This document shows positions 54,192 through 63,819 of a stretch of 64,000 bases of DNA, piece after piece. The DNA is from Salinicoccus roseus (GTDB lineage: Bacteria; Bacillota; Bacilli; Staphylococcales; Salinicoccaceae), in NCBI RefSeq assembly GCF_003814515.1, contig NZ_RKQJ01000001.1, positions 248,001-312,000 of the forward strand, in the 5' to 3' direction. The notes beneath the pieces were generated by a model. The model was not told the origin of the DNA. It worked only from the letters and a program-made list of their open reading frames with translations, and did no database searches. How positions within the stretch are numbered: the first letter of the stretch is position 1; each line of letters begins with the position of its first letter. Both the position numbers and the translations under genes were made by a program.

Positions 54192-54844
54192 TTGAGCGCC
54201 TTCGCCTTCATCCGCTTCTGCCCTTCCCGGCAGTCTTCAAGCAGCAGGCAGGTTTCACATTTCGGATTTCTGGCTGTGCAATGGTAGCGTCCGAAGAAGA
54301 TCAGCTGATGATGGGTCTTGCTCCAGCGTGCTTCTGGCACCTTCTGCATCAACGTCTTCTCGACTTCAAGGACGGAATCCTTGTAGCGTGCGATGCCGAG
54401 CCTTTTCGCCACACGTTCGACATGGGTGTCCACAGCAATCCGCGGAACGCCGAAAGCCACGGAAAGCACGACATTGGCGGTCTTCCGCCCCACTCCTGCG
54501 AGACTCACGAGAGCTTCGTAGTTGTCAGGTATTTCGCCATCGAAACGGTCGATGACATCCCTGCACAGCTTCTGGATGTTTTTGGCCTTGTTCCTGAACA
54601 GGCCGATCGAGCGGATGTCATTCTCAAGTTCCGGAAGTTCTACAGCAAGATAGTCCTCCGGTGTTCTGTATTTCTTGAAGAGGTCACGGGTCACCCTGTT
54701 TACAAGGTTGTCGGTGCATTGTGCGGAAAGCAGGACTGCAATGGTCAGTTCGAATGGGTTGCGGTGTACGAGCTCGCATTCCGCGTCCGGGAACATCACA
54801 TCTATCTTGTCGATCATCTCTACCGTCTTCTTTTTACTGATCAA
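54188..54844 (-). CDS. nth: Endonuclease III
   Basis: A 218-residue DNA glycosylase/AP lyase for oxidised pyrimidines. NPFELTIAVLLSAQCTDNLVN, the helix-hairpin-helix LAGVGRKTANVVLSVAF with catalytic Lys, VDTHVERVAKRLG with the catalytic Asp, and the 4Fe-4S ligands in C-x6-C-x2-C-x5-C (CTARNPKCETCLLLEDC) are intact. TTG 54844 gives MISKKK, as in S. aureus, with AAGGAG nine bases upstream; ATG 54850 is only three bases from that site. The start overlaps dnaD. Confidence 0.94.
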   Translation of the reverse strand: MISKKKTVEMIDKIDVMFPDAECELVHRNPFELTIAVLLSAQCTDNLVNRVTRDLFKKYRTPEDYLAVELPELENDIRSIGLFRNKAKNIQKLCRDVIDRFDGEIPDNYEALVSLAGVGRKTANVVLSVAFGVPRIAVDTHVERVAKRLGIARYKDSVLEVEKTLMQKVPEARWSKTHHQLIFFGRYHCTARNPKCETCLLLEDCREGQKRMKAKALK

Positions 54845-55454
54845 AAACATCTTCTCCTTCCAGCCATGAACGTACAGGCATCCGGTCCACCTTTTCCGCC
54901 GGTTCATCCCTGCCCGTCTGGTTCAGGATGCGTTCGACATATTGGAGTGAAGTGATCTGGTTCTGGTAGGCCAGATCGACGGCATCCCGGATTGTCTGCG
55001 GGCTGTATCCGGAATCTTCAAGCCAGCTGTTGATCCTTTCGAATTCATTCGGGCTGATGACCCTGCCATACAGGCCTTCGACATACTCGAACAGGGATCT
55101 GATTTCAGACGGGTCCGCCTTTTCGGGCGCCGTCGATTCCAGCAGGCGGGAGAGCTTTCCATAGAGGGGTTCGAGATTGAACCGCTCTATGTATTTGCCC
55201 TCTTCCCGGATCGTCTCGACTTCGAGCAGCTCCTTCTGTATCAGGCCCTGTATGAGCCCGGCTATCTGGGATTCCGACATCGTCGTCCCCTTGGACAGAT
55301 GTGAGAACTCCGGCAGCTGTGATGACCGCTGATGGATGTCCATCAGTTTGATGAGGACGACAAAGGACGATTCATCAAGGCCCAGCTCGGAATAGCAATC
55401 CAGCAGCACTTTGTTCACGGGTATGTTCATGTATCTTATATATTCTTCAAACAT
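54834..55454 (-). CDS. dnaD: DnaD replication-initiation protein
   Basis: A 206-residue primosomal protein: N-terminal winged helix (LGLDESSFVVLIKLMDIHQ and FSHLSKGTTMSESQIAGLIQGLI) and a C-terminal DnaD/DnaB2 domain (YVEGLYGRVISPNEFERINSWLEDSGYSPQTIRDAVDLA and SLQYVERILN). It helps load the helicase. AAGGAGATACAGC precedes ATG 55454. A terminator hairpin separates it from asnS. Confidence 0.92.
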   Translation of the reverse strand: MFEEYIRYMNIPVNKVLLDCYSELGLDESSFVVLIKLMDIHQRSSQLPEFSHLSKGTTMSESQIAGLIQGLIQKELLEVETIREEGKYIERFNLEPLYGKLSRLLESTAPEKADPSEIRSLFEYVEGLYGRVISPNEFERINSWLEDSGYSPQTIRDAVDLAYQNQITSLQYVERILNQTGRDEPAEKVDRMPVRSWLEGEDVFDQ

Positions 55455-55470
55455 GCTGTATCTCCTTATA

Positions 55471-55496
55471 AAAATATCGCCTGACGGCGATATTTT
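55471..55496 (-). terminator. Intrinsic terminator after asnS
   Basis: On the minus strand AAAATATCGCC / GGCGATATTTT with a four-base loop (55471-55496) is followed by T. It stands between asnS and dnaD, so dnaD transcription depends on readthrough or its own promoter. Confidence 0.75.
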
Positions 55497-55499
55497 CGT

Positions 55500-56789
55500 C
55501 TATGGATATAGTCTGTTGAGCAGGCGTGGGAACGGTGCCGTCTCCCTGACATGCTGGACGCCGCTCAGCCAGGCGACTGTACGCTCGAGGCCGAGGCCGA
55601 ACCCGGAATGCGGCACGCTGCCGTATCTCCTCAGGTCGAGATACCATTCATAGGCCTCCAGATCCAGACCGCTCTCCTCGATCTTCTGCTTGAGGGTGTC
55701 GTAGTCATGGATCCTTTCACTGCCCCCGATGATCTCCCCGTAGCCCTCAGGGGCGATCAGGTCGGCACACAGGACGGTGCGCGGGTCTTCCGGATTCTCC
55801 TCCATGTAGAAGGATTTGATCTCCTTCGGATAGTTCGTGATGAAGACGGGCTTATCGAAATGGTTCGCGATTTCGGTTTCATGCGGTGCACCGAAGTCCT
55901 CGCCCCACTCTATATCATCAAAGCCCTTCTCCTGCAGCAGTTCCACCGCTTCCGTATACGTGATGCGCGGGAACGGTGCGCGGATCTTCTCAAGGACGCT
56001 TGTATCGCGGTCCAATATGCCGAGGTCGAGTCTGCAGTGCTCCAGCACCTGTTGTACGAGGTACTCGACATACTGTTCCTGTACTTCGAGGCTGTCCTCA
56101 TGGTTGTAGAACGCCATCTCAGGCTCTATCATCCAGAACTCGATAAGGTGCCTCCTCGTCTTGGATTTCTCCGCACGGAATGTCGGACCGAATGAGAAGA
56201 CCTTACCGTGTGCCATCGCAGCCGCTTCTGCATACAATTGGCCACTCTGTGACAGGTAGGCATCTTCATCGAAGTATTTTGTATGGAAAAGTTCCGTCGT
56301 ACCTTCCGGTGAACTGCTTGTGAGTATCGGCGGATCGATCTTCTTATAGCCGTTCTCGAAGAAGAAGTCATGTGTGCTCTTGATGATCTGGTTGCGGATG
56401 TTCATGACTGCATGCTGCTTCTTCGAACGCAGCCACAGGTGCCTGTTGTCCATGAGGAATTCAGGACCATGGGCCTTCGGTGTGATTGGATAACCTTCCG
56501 AGGCATGGATGACCTCTATGCCGTCGACTTCCATCTCGTAGCCGAAATCTGAACGGTCATCCGCTTTGATCGTGCCTGAAACATACATGGATGTCTCCTG
56601 TGTCAGACCTTTTGCCTTTTCGAAAAGATCTGCATCATTTTCCTTCACAACGATGCCCTGCATGAAACCGGTGCCGTCCCTGAGCTGCAGGAACTGGATT
56701 TTACCGCTGCCGCGCTTCTGCAGGAGCCAGCAGCCGATCGTCACCTGCTGGCCTTCATATTTTGCTGCCTGGTTGATTGAAATCTTCAT
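55500..56789 (-). CDS. asnS: Asparagine-tRNA ligase
   Basis: A 429-residue class II synthetase. The OB-fold anticodon domain (about 10-100; [35 protein letters not shown]) precedes the catalytic core with [24 protein letters not shown] (motif 2) and [27 protein letters not shown] (motif 3). It charges tRNA-Asn. aspB lies one base upstream, the B. subtilis aspB-asnS arrangement. Confidence 0.95.
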   Translation of the reverse strand: MKISINQAAKYEGQQVTIGCWLLQKRGSGKIQFLQLRDGTGFMQGIVVKENDADLFEKAKGLTQETSMYVSGTIKADDRSDFGYEMEVDGIEVIHASEGYPITPKAHGPEFLMDNRHLWLRSKKQHAVMNIRNQIIKSTHDFFFENGYKKIDPPILTSSSPEGTTELFHTKYFDEDAYLSQSGQLYAEAAAMAHGKVFSFGPTFRAEKSKTRRHLIEFWMIEPEMAFYNHEDSLEVQEQYVEYLVQQVLEHCRLDLGILDRDTSVLEKIRAPFPRITYTEAVELLQEKGFDDIEWGEDFGAPHETEIANHFDKPVFITNYPKEIKSFYMEENPEDPRTVLCADLIAPEGYGEIIGGSERIHDYDTLKQKIEESGLDLEAYEWYLDLRRYGSVPHSGFGLGLERTVAWLSGVQHVRETAPFPRLLNRLYP

Positions 56790-56790
56790 G

Positions 56791-57978
56791 TTAAACTCCT
56801 TTGGAATGTTGTTCTACAAATTTTCTGATGCGGTCCAATGCTTCTGTCATATCTTCGATGCTGAGCGAATAGCTGAGCCGGATGTTGTCCGGTGAACCGA
56901 AGCCGGACCCCGGGACTGCCGCCACGTGGACTTCCTCGAGGACCGCTTCAACGAATGCATCCACACCGTCGAACCCGCACTTCCTGGCGCACTCGGCGAA
57001 GTTCGGGAATAGGTAGAAGGCGCCTTCCGGCTTGATGCAGTCGATGTATGGAATCTCCATCAGCTTCTCATAGGCCTTGTCCCTTCTCTCCTTGAAGGTG
57101 CGGTTGTACTCCTCAAGATAGGATGGGTCCATATTATAGGCAGCGAGCGCCGCCCACTGCGACGGTGTCGCCGGGTTGGATGTCGAGTGGCTCGACAGTG
57201 CGGTCATGCCCTTGACTACATCGCTGTCCCCGCATACGTAGCCGATGCGCCATCCGGTCATCGAATGCGACTTGCTGACGCCATTGACGATGAGCGTGTT
57301 CCTTTTCATCTTGTCGCTGAATGAGGCGATGGAGATGTGCGGATGGTCGTAGACGAGTGTCTCATAGATCTCGTCCGCAACTACGACGATGTCCGTCTTT
57401 TCAAGGTATTCGGCGAGGCTGCGGAGCTCCTCCTCCGTGTATACCATGCCGCTCGGATTGCTTGGGGAGTTCAGCAGCAGCATGCGTGTCCTGTCGGTCA
57501 CATGGCGGTCGATGATTTCGGGAGTGATCTTGAATGAAGTCGACTCGTCCGTCTCCATGATGACCGGATTGCCCTCAGCGAGCTTCACCTGTTCAGTATA
57601 GCTCACCCAGTACGGGGTCGGGATGAGGACCTCGTCCCCCGGGTCGAGTGTGGCCTGAAAAAGGTTGTACAGCACATGTTTCGCACCAGTGCCTACAAAA
57701 ATCTCGGACAGCTCGTAGTCGAGGCCGTTATCGCGCTTCATCTTTTCGATGATGGCTTCCTTCAGCTCGGTGATGCCGGAGGCGGAAGTATACTTCGTCT
57801 GGCCGGCCTTGAGCGCTTCATATGTCTTTTCTATGATTTCATCAGGGGTGTTGAAGTCCGGTTCTCCAGCACTGAGGCTGATGACATCGACCCCCTGGGC
57901 CTTGAGGTCCCTGGACTTGGCTGTGATGGCCAGTGTCTGGCTGGGCGTAATATTCTTGATTCGTTGAGAGAGTTCCAT
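56791..57978 (-). CDS. aspB: Aspartate aminotransferase (class I, type Ib)
   Basis: A 395-residue PLP enzyme: [51 protein letters not shown], and the PLP lysine in [20 protein letters not shown]. It makes aspartate from oxaloacetate and glutamate, which feeds asnS and the lysine pathway. ATG 57978 has AAAGGAGAAGG upstream. It lies 30 bases after dinG. Confidence 0.93.
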   Translation of the reverse strand: MELSQRIKNITPSQTLAITAKSRDLKAQGVDVISLSAGEPDFNTPDEIIEKTYEALKAGQTKYTSASGITELKEAIIEKMKRDNGLDYELSEIFVGTGAKHVLYNLFQATLDPGDEVLIPTPYWVSYTEQVKLAEGNPVIMETDESTSFKITPEIIDRHVTDRTRMLLLNSPSNPSGMVYTEEELRSLAEYLEKTDIVVVADEIYETLVYDHPHISIASFSDKMKRNTLIVNGVSKSHSMTGWRIGYVCGDSDVVKGMTALSSHSTSNPATPSQWAALAAYNMDPSYLEEYNRTFKERRDKAYEKLMEIPYIDCIKPEGAFYLFPNFAECARKCGFDGVDAFVEAVLEEVHVAAVPGSGFGSPDNIRLSYSLSIEDMTEALDRIRKFVEQHSKGV

Positions 57979-58008
57979 ATTCCTTCTCCTTTAGAGTTGA
58001 TATAGTCA

Positions 58009-60525
58009 TTATAAATCACGGAGCAGTCCTTTGAAAGACTCTCCATCCCCCTGAATGACATTTTCAGAAGGAAAGTACTTCAGGAAGGCATTCCTGTACT
58101 TCCTGTCGAGGATGCGCTTGTCGAAAAGGAGCAGCAGCCCGCGGTCCTCGGGCTGCCGCTGTACACGCCCCGCAATCTGCCTGAACTGGAAAACGGCTTC
58201 CGGCAGATCATTCTTATAGAAGTGCCTGAAATCCGATTTCTTCGGGACGGGGAACGGCAGTTTGGTGAGCATCAGACATTTCGTCCCCGATGCCTGCATA
58301 TTGATGCCTTCATTGAAGCTTGATGTCCCAAGCAGTACACATCTGTCCAGGTGGTTGAACTGCGAGAGCAGCTTCTCGCTGCTCGACATCCGGGTCTGCC
58401 GCAATATGACGAAGTCCTCGAATGTCGGGACATCAGCCGTATATTCATGCACCTTGTCCAGAAGCTCGAAGTTCGAAAACAGCACCATCAGCTTCTGGCC
58501 GGTCTCACTCAAGTAGACCGCGATGTATTCCACTATGGCAGCGATGAAGTCATCATCATTGATGTCATAGGCGGGGATGTCTTCAGGAATGAAGATCTTC
58601 GTCCCGCCGAACAGATTTTCATTCTGCACGATGAGCGACTTGAACGGCCTGTCGCCATACCAATAGTCGAGGTGGCTGAACCCGCCGTTCACTTCGAGTG
58701 TGCCGGACAGCATGATGGTGGCTTTTATATGTCGGGCCCGCTCCCGTAGCGATGCCATATCCTCCTGTTGGACATGAACTTTTATCTTCTGGAGGTTCCT
58801 GTTCCCTTCCAGAACATATCTATCCTGCCTGATGGCCGCACCGAGGGTGTTGAGCATCTTCTGATAGTGGTGCATGTGGTTGTATATGACCTGATAGTTC
58901 CGTGTGCCGCGTACTGCTCCAAGGAAGGTCGACGTATGCCTGATGCCCGTTTCGATGTGGTGCAGCAGGTCGCTTGTGTTTCTGGCCTCGATTGCAGTGA
59001 ACATCTTATCTATGTTCTGGTTCAGATGCTTGAGTATATCCTCGAGAAGGTATACGGAAGTCGCATCATTATGGCTGATATAGTTTGCCAGAAGACGCTC
59101 CTGACTGGGGGTCCCGATCTGTCCGATGAAGAACTTCATCGCCTGGTAGCTGAAGGTGGTCTTCATCCGCTCTTCGAGCGAACGTTTGAGCTGATGGGCC
59201 TCATCCACGATGACCGTATCGATATCCGGGAGGTGGTCGATGCAGTCGATGAGGAAATAGTGGTTCGTCAAGGTGAAGGTCGCATGCCCGGCTTCTGTGA
59301 GCGCCCTGTTGAAGAAGAAATGTCCGGCCCCTTCCCCGGCCTGTATGGAGGCGGTCTTGTAGTATGCACGCTCCGGTCCCCTCAGGTGTATTTCCGACAG
59401 GTCCCCCGTATCCGTTTCAAGCAGCCATACAAGAAGCTTCATCTTCAGCTGGATGATTTCTGTATTGTTGTCCTCCAGAGACAGCAGGAGCTTGAATGCA
59501 TCCAGGTTCAGATAGTTCTCCCTGCCCTTCAGTGCCACGGCAGGGATCGGCATGCCGATGGCGGCCTCCAATGCCGCGAGGTCCTCGATGAGGATCTGAT
59601 GCTGCAGTATCTTTTTTGATGTCGAGATCAGCACCTTCTGACCATACAGCGAATGGAAGCTGATGACGGCGATGAGGAAGGCGATGGTCTTGCCGACACC
59701 GGTATATGCTTCGAGCGCAAGATTCTCCTTCTGCTCCAGCGCCTCGAAGATTTCGTTGGCCAGACGGAGCTGTTCCGTCCTGTACCGTCTGCCGGAATGT
59801 GCAATGTAGCGATCGTACAGCTCTCCGACAGTGGCAGCCTCCATCTTGCGCCGCTCTCCCTGCTTCCGCCTGATGTAGAAGTCACCATGGCGCTCGAGGT
59901 CTTCGGCATCCCCAGTGCGTGATTCTGCGACTATGGAGAAGATGACATCGGATAGATTGTATTTCAATGGCTTCGACAGGTGATAGAGATGCTTCAGCGT
60001 CTCTGCGTCGAGTGTCATCATCTTCTGCAGCAGATGAATGAGGAGTTCTGCTGTGGCCCTGGCGTCCTCATCGGCCCTGTGGGCGTTCGACAGCTCCAGG
60101 CCGAGTGCCTGGGCGATTTCATTGAGCTGGAAGCGTTCAAGCCTGGGCAGGAAAATCTTCGACAGCTCCACGGTATCGAGCAGATGATTGGGCTGATAGT
60201 CGATGCCGCATGATTTGAAGGCAGACTGCAGGAAGCCGAAATCGAATTCGACATTATGCGCCGTAAAGATGCAGCCATCGAGCAGCCCGGCCACCCGGGA
60301 GGCGATGTCCCTGAATTTGGGTGCATCTTCGAGCATGGAACTATCGATGTTCGTCAGCTCTCTTATGAAAGGTGTCAACTCGGTTTCATCCGACAGGAAG
60401 GTGGAGTACTGATCGGTTATCTTCAAATCCTGTACGACCACAATGCTCAGTTGGATGATACTATCTTTATTCTTGTTATTTCCGGTAGTTTCCAGATCCA
60501 CTACCGCAAACTTCTGATTCTGCAT
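58009..60525 (-). CDS. dinG: DinG: 3'-5' exonuclease fused to an XPD-like helicase
   Basis: An 838-residue fusion. The N-terminal DnaQ-like exonuclease (VVDLETTG at 8-15, HNVEFDFGFLQ, HRADEDARA) occupies about 1-170. The helicase has Walker A AYTGVGKT near residue 270, DEAHQLKR near 435, and the C-terminal motif VI QIAGRVQRQPEDRG. The four iron-sulfur cysteines of E. coli DinG are not seen, as in S. aureus DinG, which acts as a nuclease. ATG 60525 is taken; GTG 60543 overlapping the birA stop is an alternative. Confidence 0.93.
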   Translation of the reverse strand: MQNQKFAVVDLETTGNNKNKDSIIQLSIVVVQDLKITDQYSTFLSDETELTPFIRELTNIDSSMLEDAPKFRDIASRVAGLLDGCIFTAHNVEFDFGFLQSAFKSCGIDYQPNHLLDTVELSKIFLPRLERFQLNEIAQALGLELSNAHRADEDARATAELLIHLLQKMMTLDAETLKHLYHLSKPLKYNLSDVIFSIVAESRTGDAEDLERHGDFYIRRKQGERRKMEAATVGELYDRYIAHSGRRYRTEQLRLANEIFEALEQKENLALEAYTGVGKTIAFLIAVISFHSLYGQKVLISTSKKILQHQILIEDLAALEAAIGMPIPAVALKGRENYLNLDAFKLLLSLEDNNTEIIQLKMKLLVWLLETDTGDLSEIHLRGPERAYYKTASIQAGEGAGHFFFNRALTEAGHATFTLTNHYFLIDCIDHLPDIDTVIVDEAHQLKRSLEERMKTTFSYQAMKFFIGQIGTPSQERLLANYISHNDATSVYLLEDILKHLNQNIDKMFTAIEARNTSDLLHHIETGIRHTSTFLGAVRGTRNYQVIYNHMHHYQKMLNTLGAAIRQDRYVLEGNRNLQKIKVHVQQEDMASLRERARHIKATIMLSGTLEVNGGFSHLDYWYGDRPFKSLIVQNENLFGGTKIFIPEDIPAYDINDDDFIAAIVEYIAVYLSETGQKLMVLFSNFELLDKVHEYTADVPTFEDFVILRQTRMSSSEKLLSQFNHLDRCVLLGTSSFNEGINMQASGTKCLMLTKLPFPVPKKSDFRHFYKNDLPEAVFQFRQIAGRVQRQPEDRGLLLLFDKRILDRKYRNAFLKYFPSENVIQGDGESFKGLLRDL

Positions 60526-60542
60526 CTCATCACCAGTTCCCA

Positions 60543-61505
60543 CTATAGTTCTATATCTGCACTTATGACTTTTCTGATTTCACCCGTCCGGTCGAGCACT
60601 TCAAGGAATCCCTCATCATCTATGTCGAGGGCTTTTGCCATGTAGCTCTCCCCGGTTTCCGTGATCCTCAATTCCTTATTGAACACGATGGCGCGTGACT
60701 TCCATTCTTCCCTGATTGCACTGAACGGCTCGTTCAGGAAACGATGATAATAGTGTTCGATGTTCCGGATGAGCTTCTCCATGAAATCATCAAGATCCAT
60801 ATCAACGTTTACATCCATCTCCCGTTCGATGGATGTGGCGTTTGGGAGGTCCATTATGTCCTCGTCTTCGAATATGTTGATCCCAATACCACAGATTATA
60901 GCATTTATGACGCCGCTTTCGCTGACGACTTCGGTAAGGAAGCCGGAAACCTTCCTTTTGTCTATATAGATGTCGTTCGGCCATTTTATGCCGCTTTCGA
61001 TGCGGAAGGCCTGATCGATCGATTTGGAGATGGCGAGCGAAACGAACAGGTTGAACCGGATGATTTCCGAAATCGGTATATTGGGCATGAGTACGAGCGA
61101 GAGGTAGAGTCCCCTATTCTTTGGTGAAGCCCATTCCCGGTTGAACCGCCCCCGTCCGTTGGTCTGCTCCTCGGCCACCACCATATAGGCGCCGTCATGA
61201 TGTTCCAGCTTCTGCATCGCCTCGATCTGTGTCGATCCGGTGGTGGGCAGGTATTCCACATGGCTGAACAGCTCCGACTGTGCCACGAGCATCTCCAGGG
61301 ATGTGGGGCTTATGTAGCGCGGGTGTCCGGTCAGGTGATAGCCTTTGCTTGTGACGGACTCGATCCGGTATCCTTCACGCTTCAGCGCGTTCATGTTCTT
61401 CCAGACTGCAGTCCTTGATACGCCAAGCCTGTCAGCCATCTCCTGTCCGGAAATGAACCGATCATTCTTCAGTAATTTCAATATCTCCTGCTTCATATTC
61501 GACAT
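60543..61505 (-). CDS. birA: Biotin protein ligase and biotin repressor
   Basis: A 320-residue bifunctional protein. Residues 1-60 are a helix-turn-helix domain (SGQEMADRLGVSRTAVWKNMNALK). The ligase has GRGRFNREW, WPNDIYID with the key lysine region before it (IKWPND), and a C-terminal SH3-like domain. It attaches biotin to carboxylases and represses biotin genes. ATG 61505 is three bases from GGAGG and ATG 61496 twelve; both are possible. It overlaps cca by 44 bases. Confidence 0.93.
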   Translation of the reverse strand: MSNMKQEILKLLKNDRFISGQEMADRLGVSRTAVWKNMNALKREGYRIESVTSKGYHLTGHPRYISPTSLEMLVAQSELFSHVEYLPTTGSTQIEAMQKLEHHDGAYMVVAEEQTNGRGRFNREWASPKNRGLYLSLVLMPNIPISEIIRFNLFVSLAISKSIDQAFRIESGIKWPNDIYIDKRKVSGFLTEVVSESGVINAIICGIGINIFEDEDIMDLPNATSIEREMDVNVDMDLDDFMEKLIRNIEHYYHRFLNEPFSAIREEWKSRAIVFNKELRITETGESYMAKALDIDDEGFLEVLDRTGEIRKVISADIEL

Positions 61506-62676
61506 GTGCCTCCACCCACTCCATTATAATCTTCGTGTCATTCTCCAGTCTGCCATCCAGGATCTTCTCCTCTACCGCTGAAAACACCTTCCTGATCCAT
61601 CTGCCGCCGCGCGCATTGAAGAGTTGCATGAGCATATTGCCATCAAGATTGATGTCTGAAATGTCTGAGATGGGCAGCTGCGGCTTCAGTTCAATGGCGG
61701 ACTTGAGCAGATCCTTCTTCTCCTTCGATTCCGTGAAGGTGTTCAACTCCACGATTTCAGAGGCATTCTTCAATATCTTCATGTCATGCCCATAGGCGAC
61801 CTCCTTTATGGTGCTCGGCCTGTGTAGCATTCCTATCAGTCTGGTGGTGTCCTTGATCTCCCTTTTCATGTCATTTGAGAGTTTCAGTTCATGTAGATGG
61901 GGCTCGAGCCCCGGGTTCCTCCACATCTGGAGTGCAATCTCATTTTCCAGTGAACGGACATCCGTATCAAGGAAATCCTCATCCCCGATATTTTCAAGGA
62001 AAGCCAGATGCGCCTTGAGGCGGGTCTTCACCATCAAGGCCTTGGCCGCTTTGACGCCGGCCCCCCTGTACAGCTTATCGAGTTCGACGACGCACCGCTC
62101 CACCGCAACGAATTCAAGATTTTGCGCATGGGCTGCCATCGCATTTTCGGTCTCGGGAGCGACGTGGAATTCGAGATGGGCAGCAAACCGGGCAGCCCTC
62201 AGCATCCGCAGTGCATCTTCGTTGAACCGCTCCTCCGGACAGCCCACGGTACGGATGACCCGCTCTTCTATATCCTTCATGCCCCCGTAGGGATCAAGGA
62301 TCTCGAAGTTTTCATCCATGGCCATGGCATTCATTGTAAAATCCCTGCGTTCCAGATCGCTGTTGAGCTGGTTTGTGAATGACACCTGGTCCGGTCTCCG
62401 GAAGTCGCTGTAGCCCGATTCGGTACGGAATGTTGTCACTTCGAATGGGATGTCGTCAATGAGCACGATGATTGTACCATGCTCCTTGCCCACATCGACG
62501 GTGCGTTCGAATATGCGTTCGATATCATCAGGCAATGCATCGGTGGTGATGTCGACATCGTTTATTGCCCGATGCATATGATGATCGCGCACACATCCCC
62601 CGACGAAATACCCCTTGTATCCATACGTTTCCAAAGTGCCGAGTATCCTATTGCCTATCAGGAAGAGTTCATGCAT
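61462..62676 (-). CDS. cca: CCA-adding enzyme (tRNA nucleotidyltransferase)
   Basis: A 404-residue class II nucleotidyltransferase that builds or repairs tRNA CCA ends. GYFVGGCVRDHHMHRAINDVDITTDA has the GG-x-VRD and D-x-D motifs. RRDFTMNAMAMDENFEILDPYGG and EDALRMLRAARFAAHLEF with the ERxR-like template helix follow. ATG 62676 has GGAG nine bases upstream and overlaps bshA by eight bases. C-terminal helical domains form the tRNA body and tail. Confidence 0.94.
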   Translation of the reverse strand: MHELFLIGNRILGTLETYGYKGYFVGGCVRDHHMHRAINDVDITTDALPDDIERIFERTVDVGKEHGTIIVLIDDIPFEVTTFRTESGYSDFRRPDQVSFTNQLNSDLERRDFTMNAMAMDENFEILDPYGGMKDIEERVIRTVGCPEERFNEDALRMLRAARFAAHLEFHVAPETENAMAAHAQNLEFVAVERCVVELDKLYRGAGVKAAKALMVKTRLKAHLAFLENIGDEDFLDTDVRSLENEIALQMWRNPGLEPHLHELKLSNDMKREIKDTTRLIGMLHRPSTIKEVAYGHDMKILKNASEIVELNTFTESKEKKDLLKSAIELKPQLPISDISDINLDGNMLMQLFNARGGRWIRKVFSAVEEKILDGRLENDTKIIMEWVEAHVEYEAGDIEITEE

Positions 62677-63814
62677 TGTTCTTTTCTCCAATCAGCTGGT
62701 TGTACAGGGATTCATATTGACTGACGATGACATCCGAGTGGAACCGGCTTCTGATATCTTCAAGCATGCGGGCCTGGAGTTGATTGTAAAGCGCATCATC
62801 CTTAAGGATCTTGATGATATGTTCCCCGGCGCCGGTGTAATCTCCAATATCCACAAGATAGCCGGTCTTTTCATGCTGGATGACTTCGCTGATGCCACCG
62901 GCGACTGTACCGACGGGAACAGCGCCGCAATTCATCGCTTCAAGCAGGGCCAGGCCGAAACTCTCCTTCTCGCTCATGAGCAGGAAAATGTCGCTCATCA
63001 GATAGAACTTCCTGACATCCGTCTGCTGGCCTGCAAATATGACGGATTCCTGCAGCCCAAGGCGTTTCACAAGCTGACGCACGCTATTCATCTCGGGGCC
63101 GTCCCCCACAAGCACCAGGACACTGTCCATCTTTCCATGAACACCATCGAAAGCCCTGACGATATCATCGATCCGCTTTATTTTTCTGAAGTTGGAAGTG
63201 TGCATCAGAACTTTCGTATCTTGAGGAATGTCATAGCGGGCCTTCATTTCAGATTTGATCCGGTCCCGGTCGTCCATATTGAAATACGATTCGTCCACAA
63301 AATTATGGACGGTCTGTATTTCCTTTTCGGGCTCTATCAGCGACAGCGTCTGATTCTTGAGGCTCTCGGATACGGCAGTGACGATGTCAGATCCATTGAT
63401 GCCGAACCGGATTGCGCTGACCAGGGACATATCATATCCGAGAACCGTGATATCCGTCCCGTGCAGGGTGGTGACGATGCCGACATCCCTCTTTGCCATC
63501 TGTCGTGCGAGGATGCCGCAGACCGCATGGGGTACCGCATAGTGCATATGGATGACATCCAGATCATACTCGATGATCACTTCAGAGATTTTGCTCGCCA
63601 GTGTGATGTCATAGGGCGGATAACGGAAGACACTGTAATCGTTTATATCCGTCTGATGGATATATATGTTCGGATGGTTGGCATCCAGACGGAATGGGAC
63701 ATTGGAAGTGATGAAGTGCACCTCATGTCCGCGTCTTGCCATCTGTATACCGAGTTCAGTGGCGATGATGCCGCTGCCGCCGACACTCGGATAGCAGGTT
63801 ATGCCTATCTTCAT
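62669..63814 (-). CDS. bshA: N-acetyl-alpha-D-glucosaminyl L-malate synthase (bacillithiol pathway)
   Basis: A 381-residue GT-B glycosyltransferase that joins GlcNAc to L-malate, the first step of bacillithiol synthesis. MKIGITCYPSVGGSGIIATELG, HMHYAVPHAVCGILARQ, TTLHGTDITVLG and SEKESFGLALLEAMNCGAVPVGTVAGGISEV are diagnostic. It starts five bases after the mgsA stop. Unlike B. subtilis, no bshB1 lies between mgsA and bshA; that step must be encoded elsewhere. Confidence 0.95.
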   Translation of the reverse strand: MKIGITCYPSVGGSGIIATELGIQMARRGHEVHFITSNVPFRLDANHPNIYIHQTDINDYSVFRYPPYDITLASKISEVIIEYDLDVIHMHYAVPHAVCGILARQMAKRDVGIVTTLHGTDITVLGYDMSLVSAIRFGINGSDIVTAVSESLKNQTLSLIEPEKEIQTVHNFVDESYFNMDDRDRIKSEMKARYDIPQDTKVLMHTSNFRKIKRIDDIVRAFDGVHGKMDSVLVLVGDGPEMNSVRQLVKRLGLQESVIFAGQQTDVRKFYLMSDIFLLMSEKESFGLALLEAMNCGAVPVGTVAGGISEVIQHEKTGYLVDIGDYTGAGEHIIKILKDDALYNQLQARMLEDIRSRFHSDVIVSQYESLYNQLIGEKNNA

Positions 63815-63819
63815 CAGAT

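Noticed and set aside
58768-59619. A 283-codon plus-strand frame opposite dinG
   Set aside because: It lies wholly inside the conserved helicase region of dinG and reads as a low-complexity shadow without motifs.
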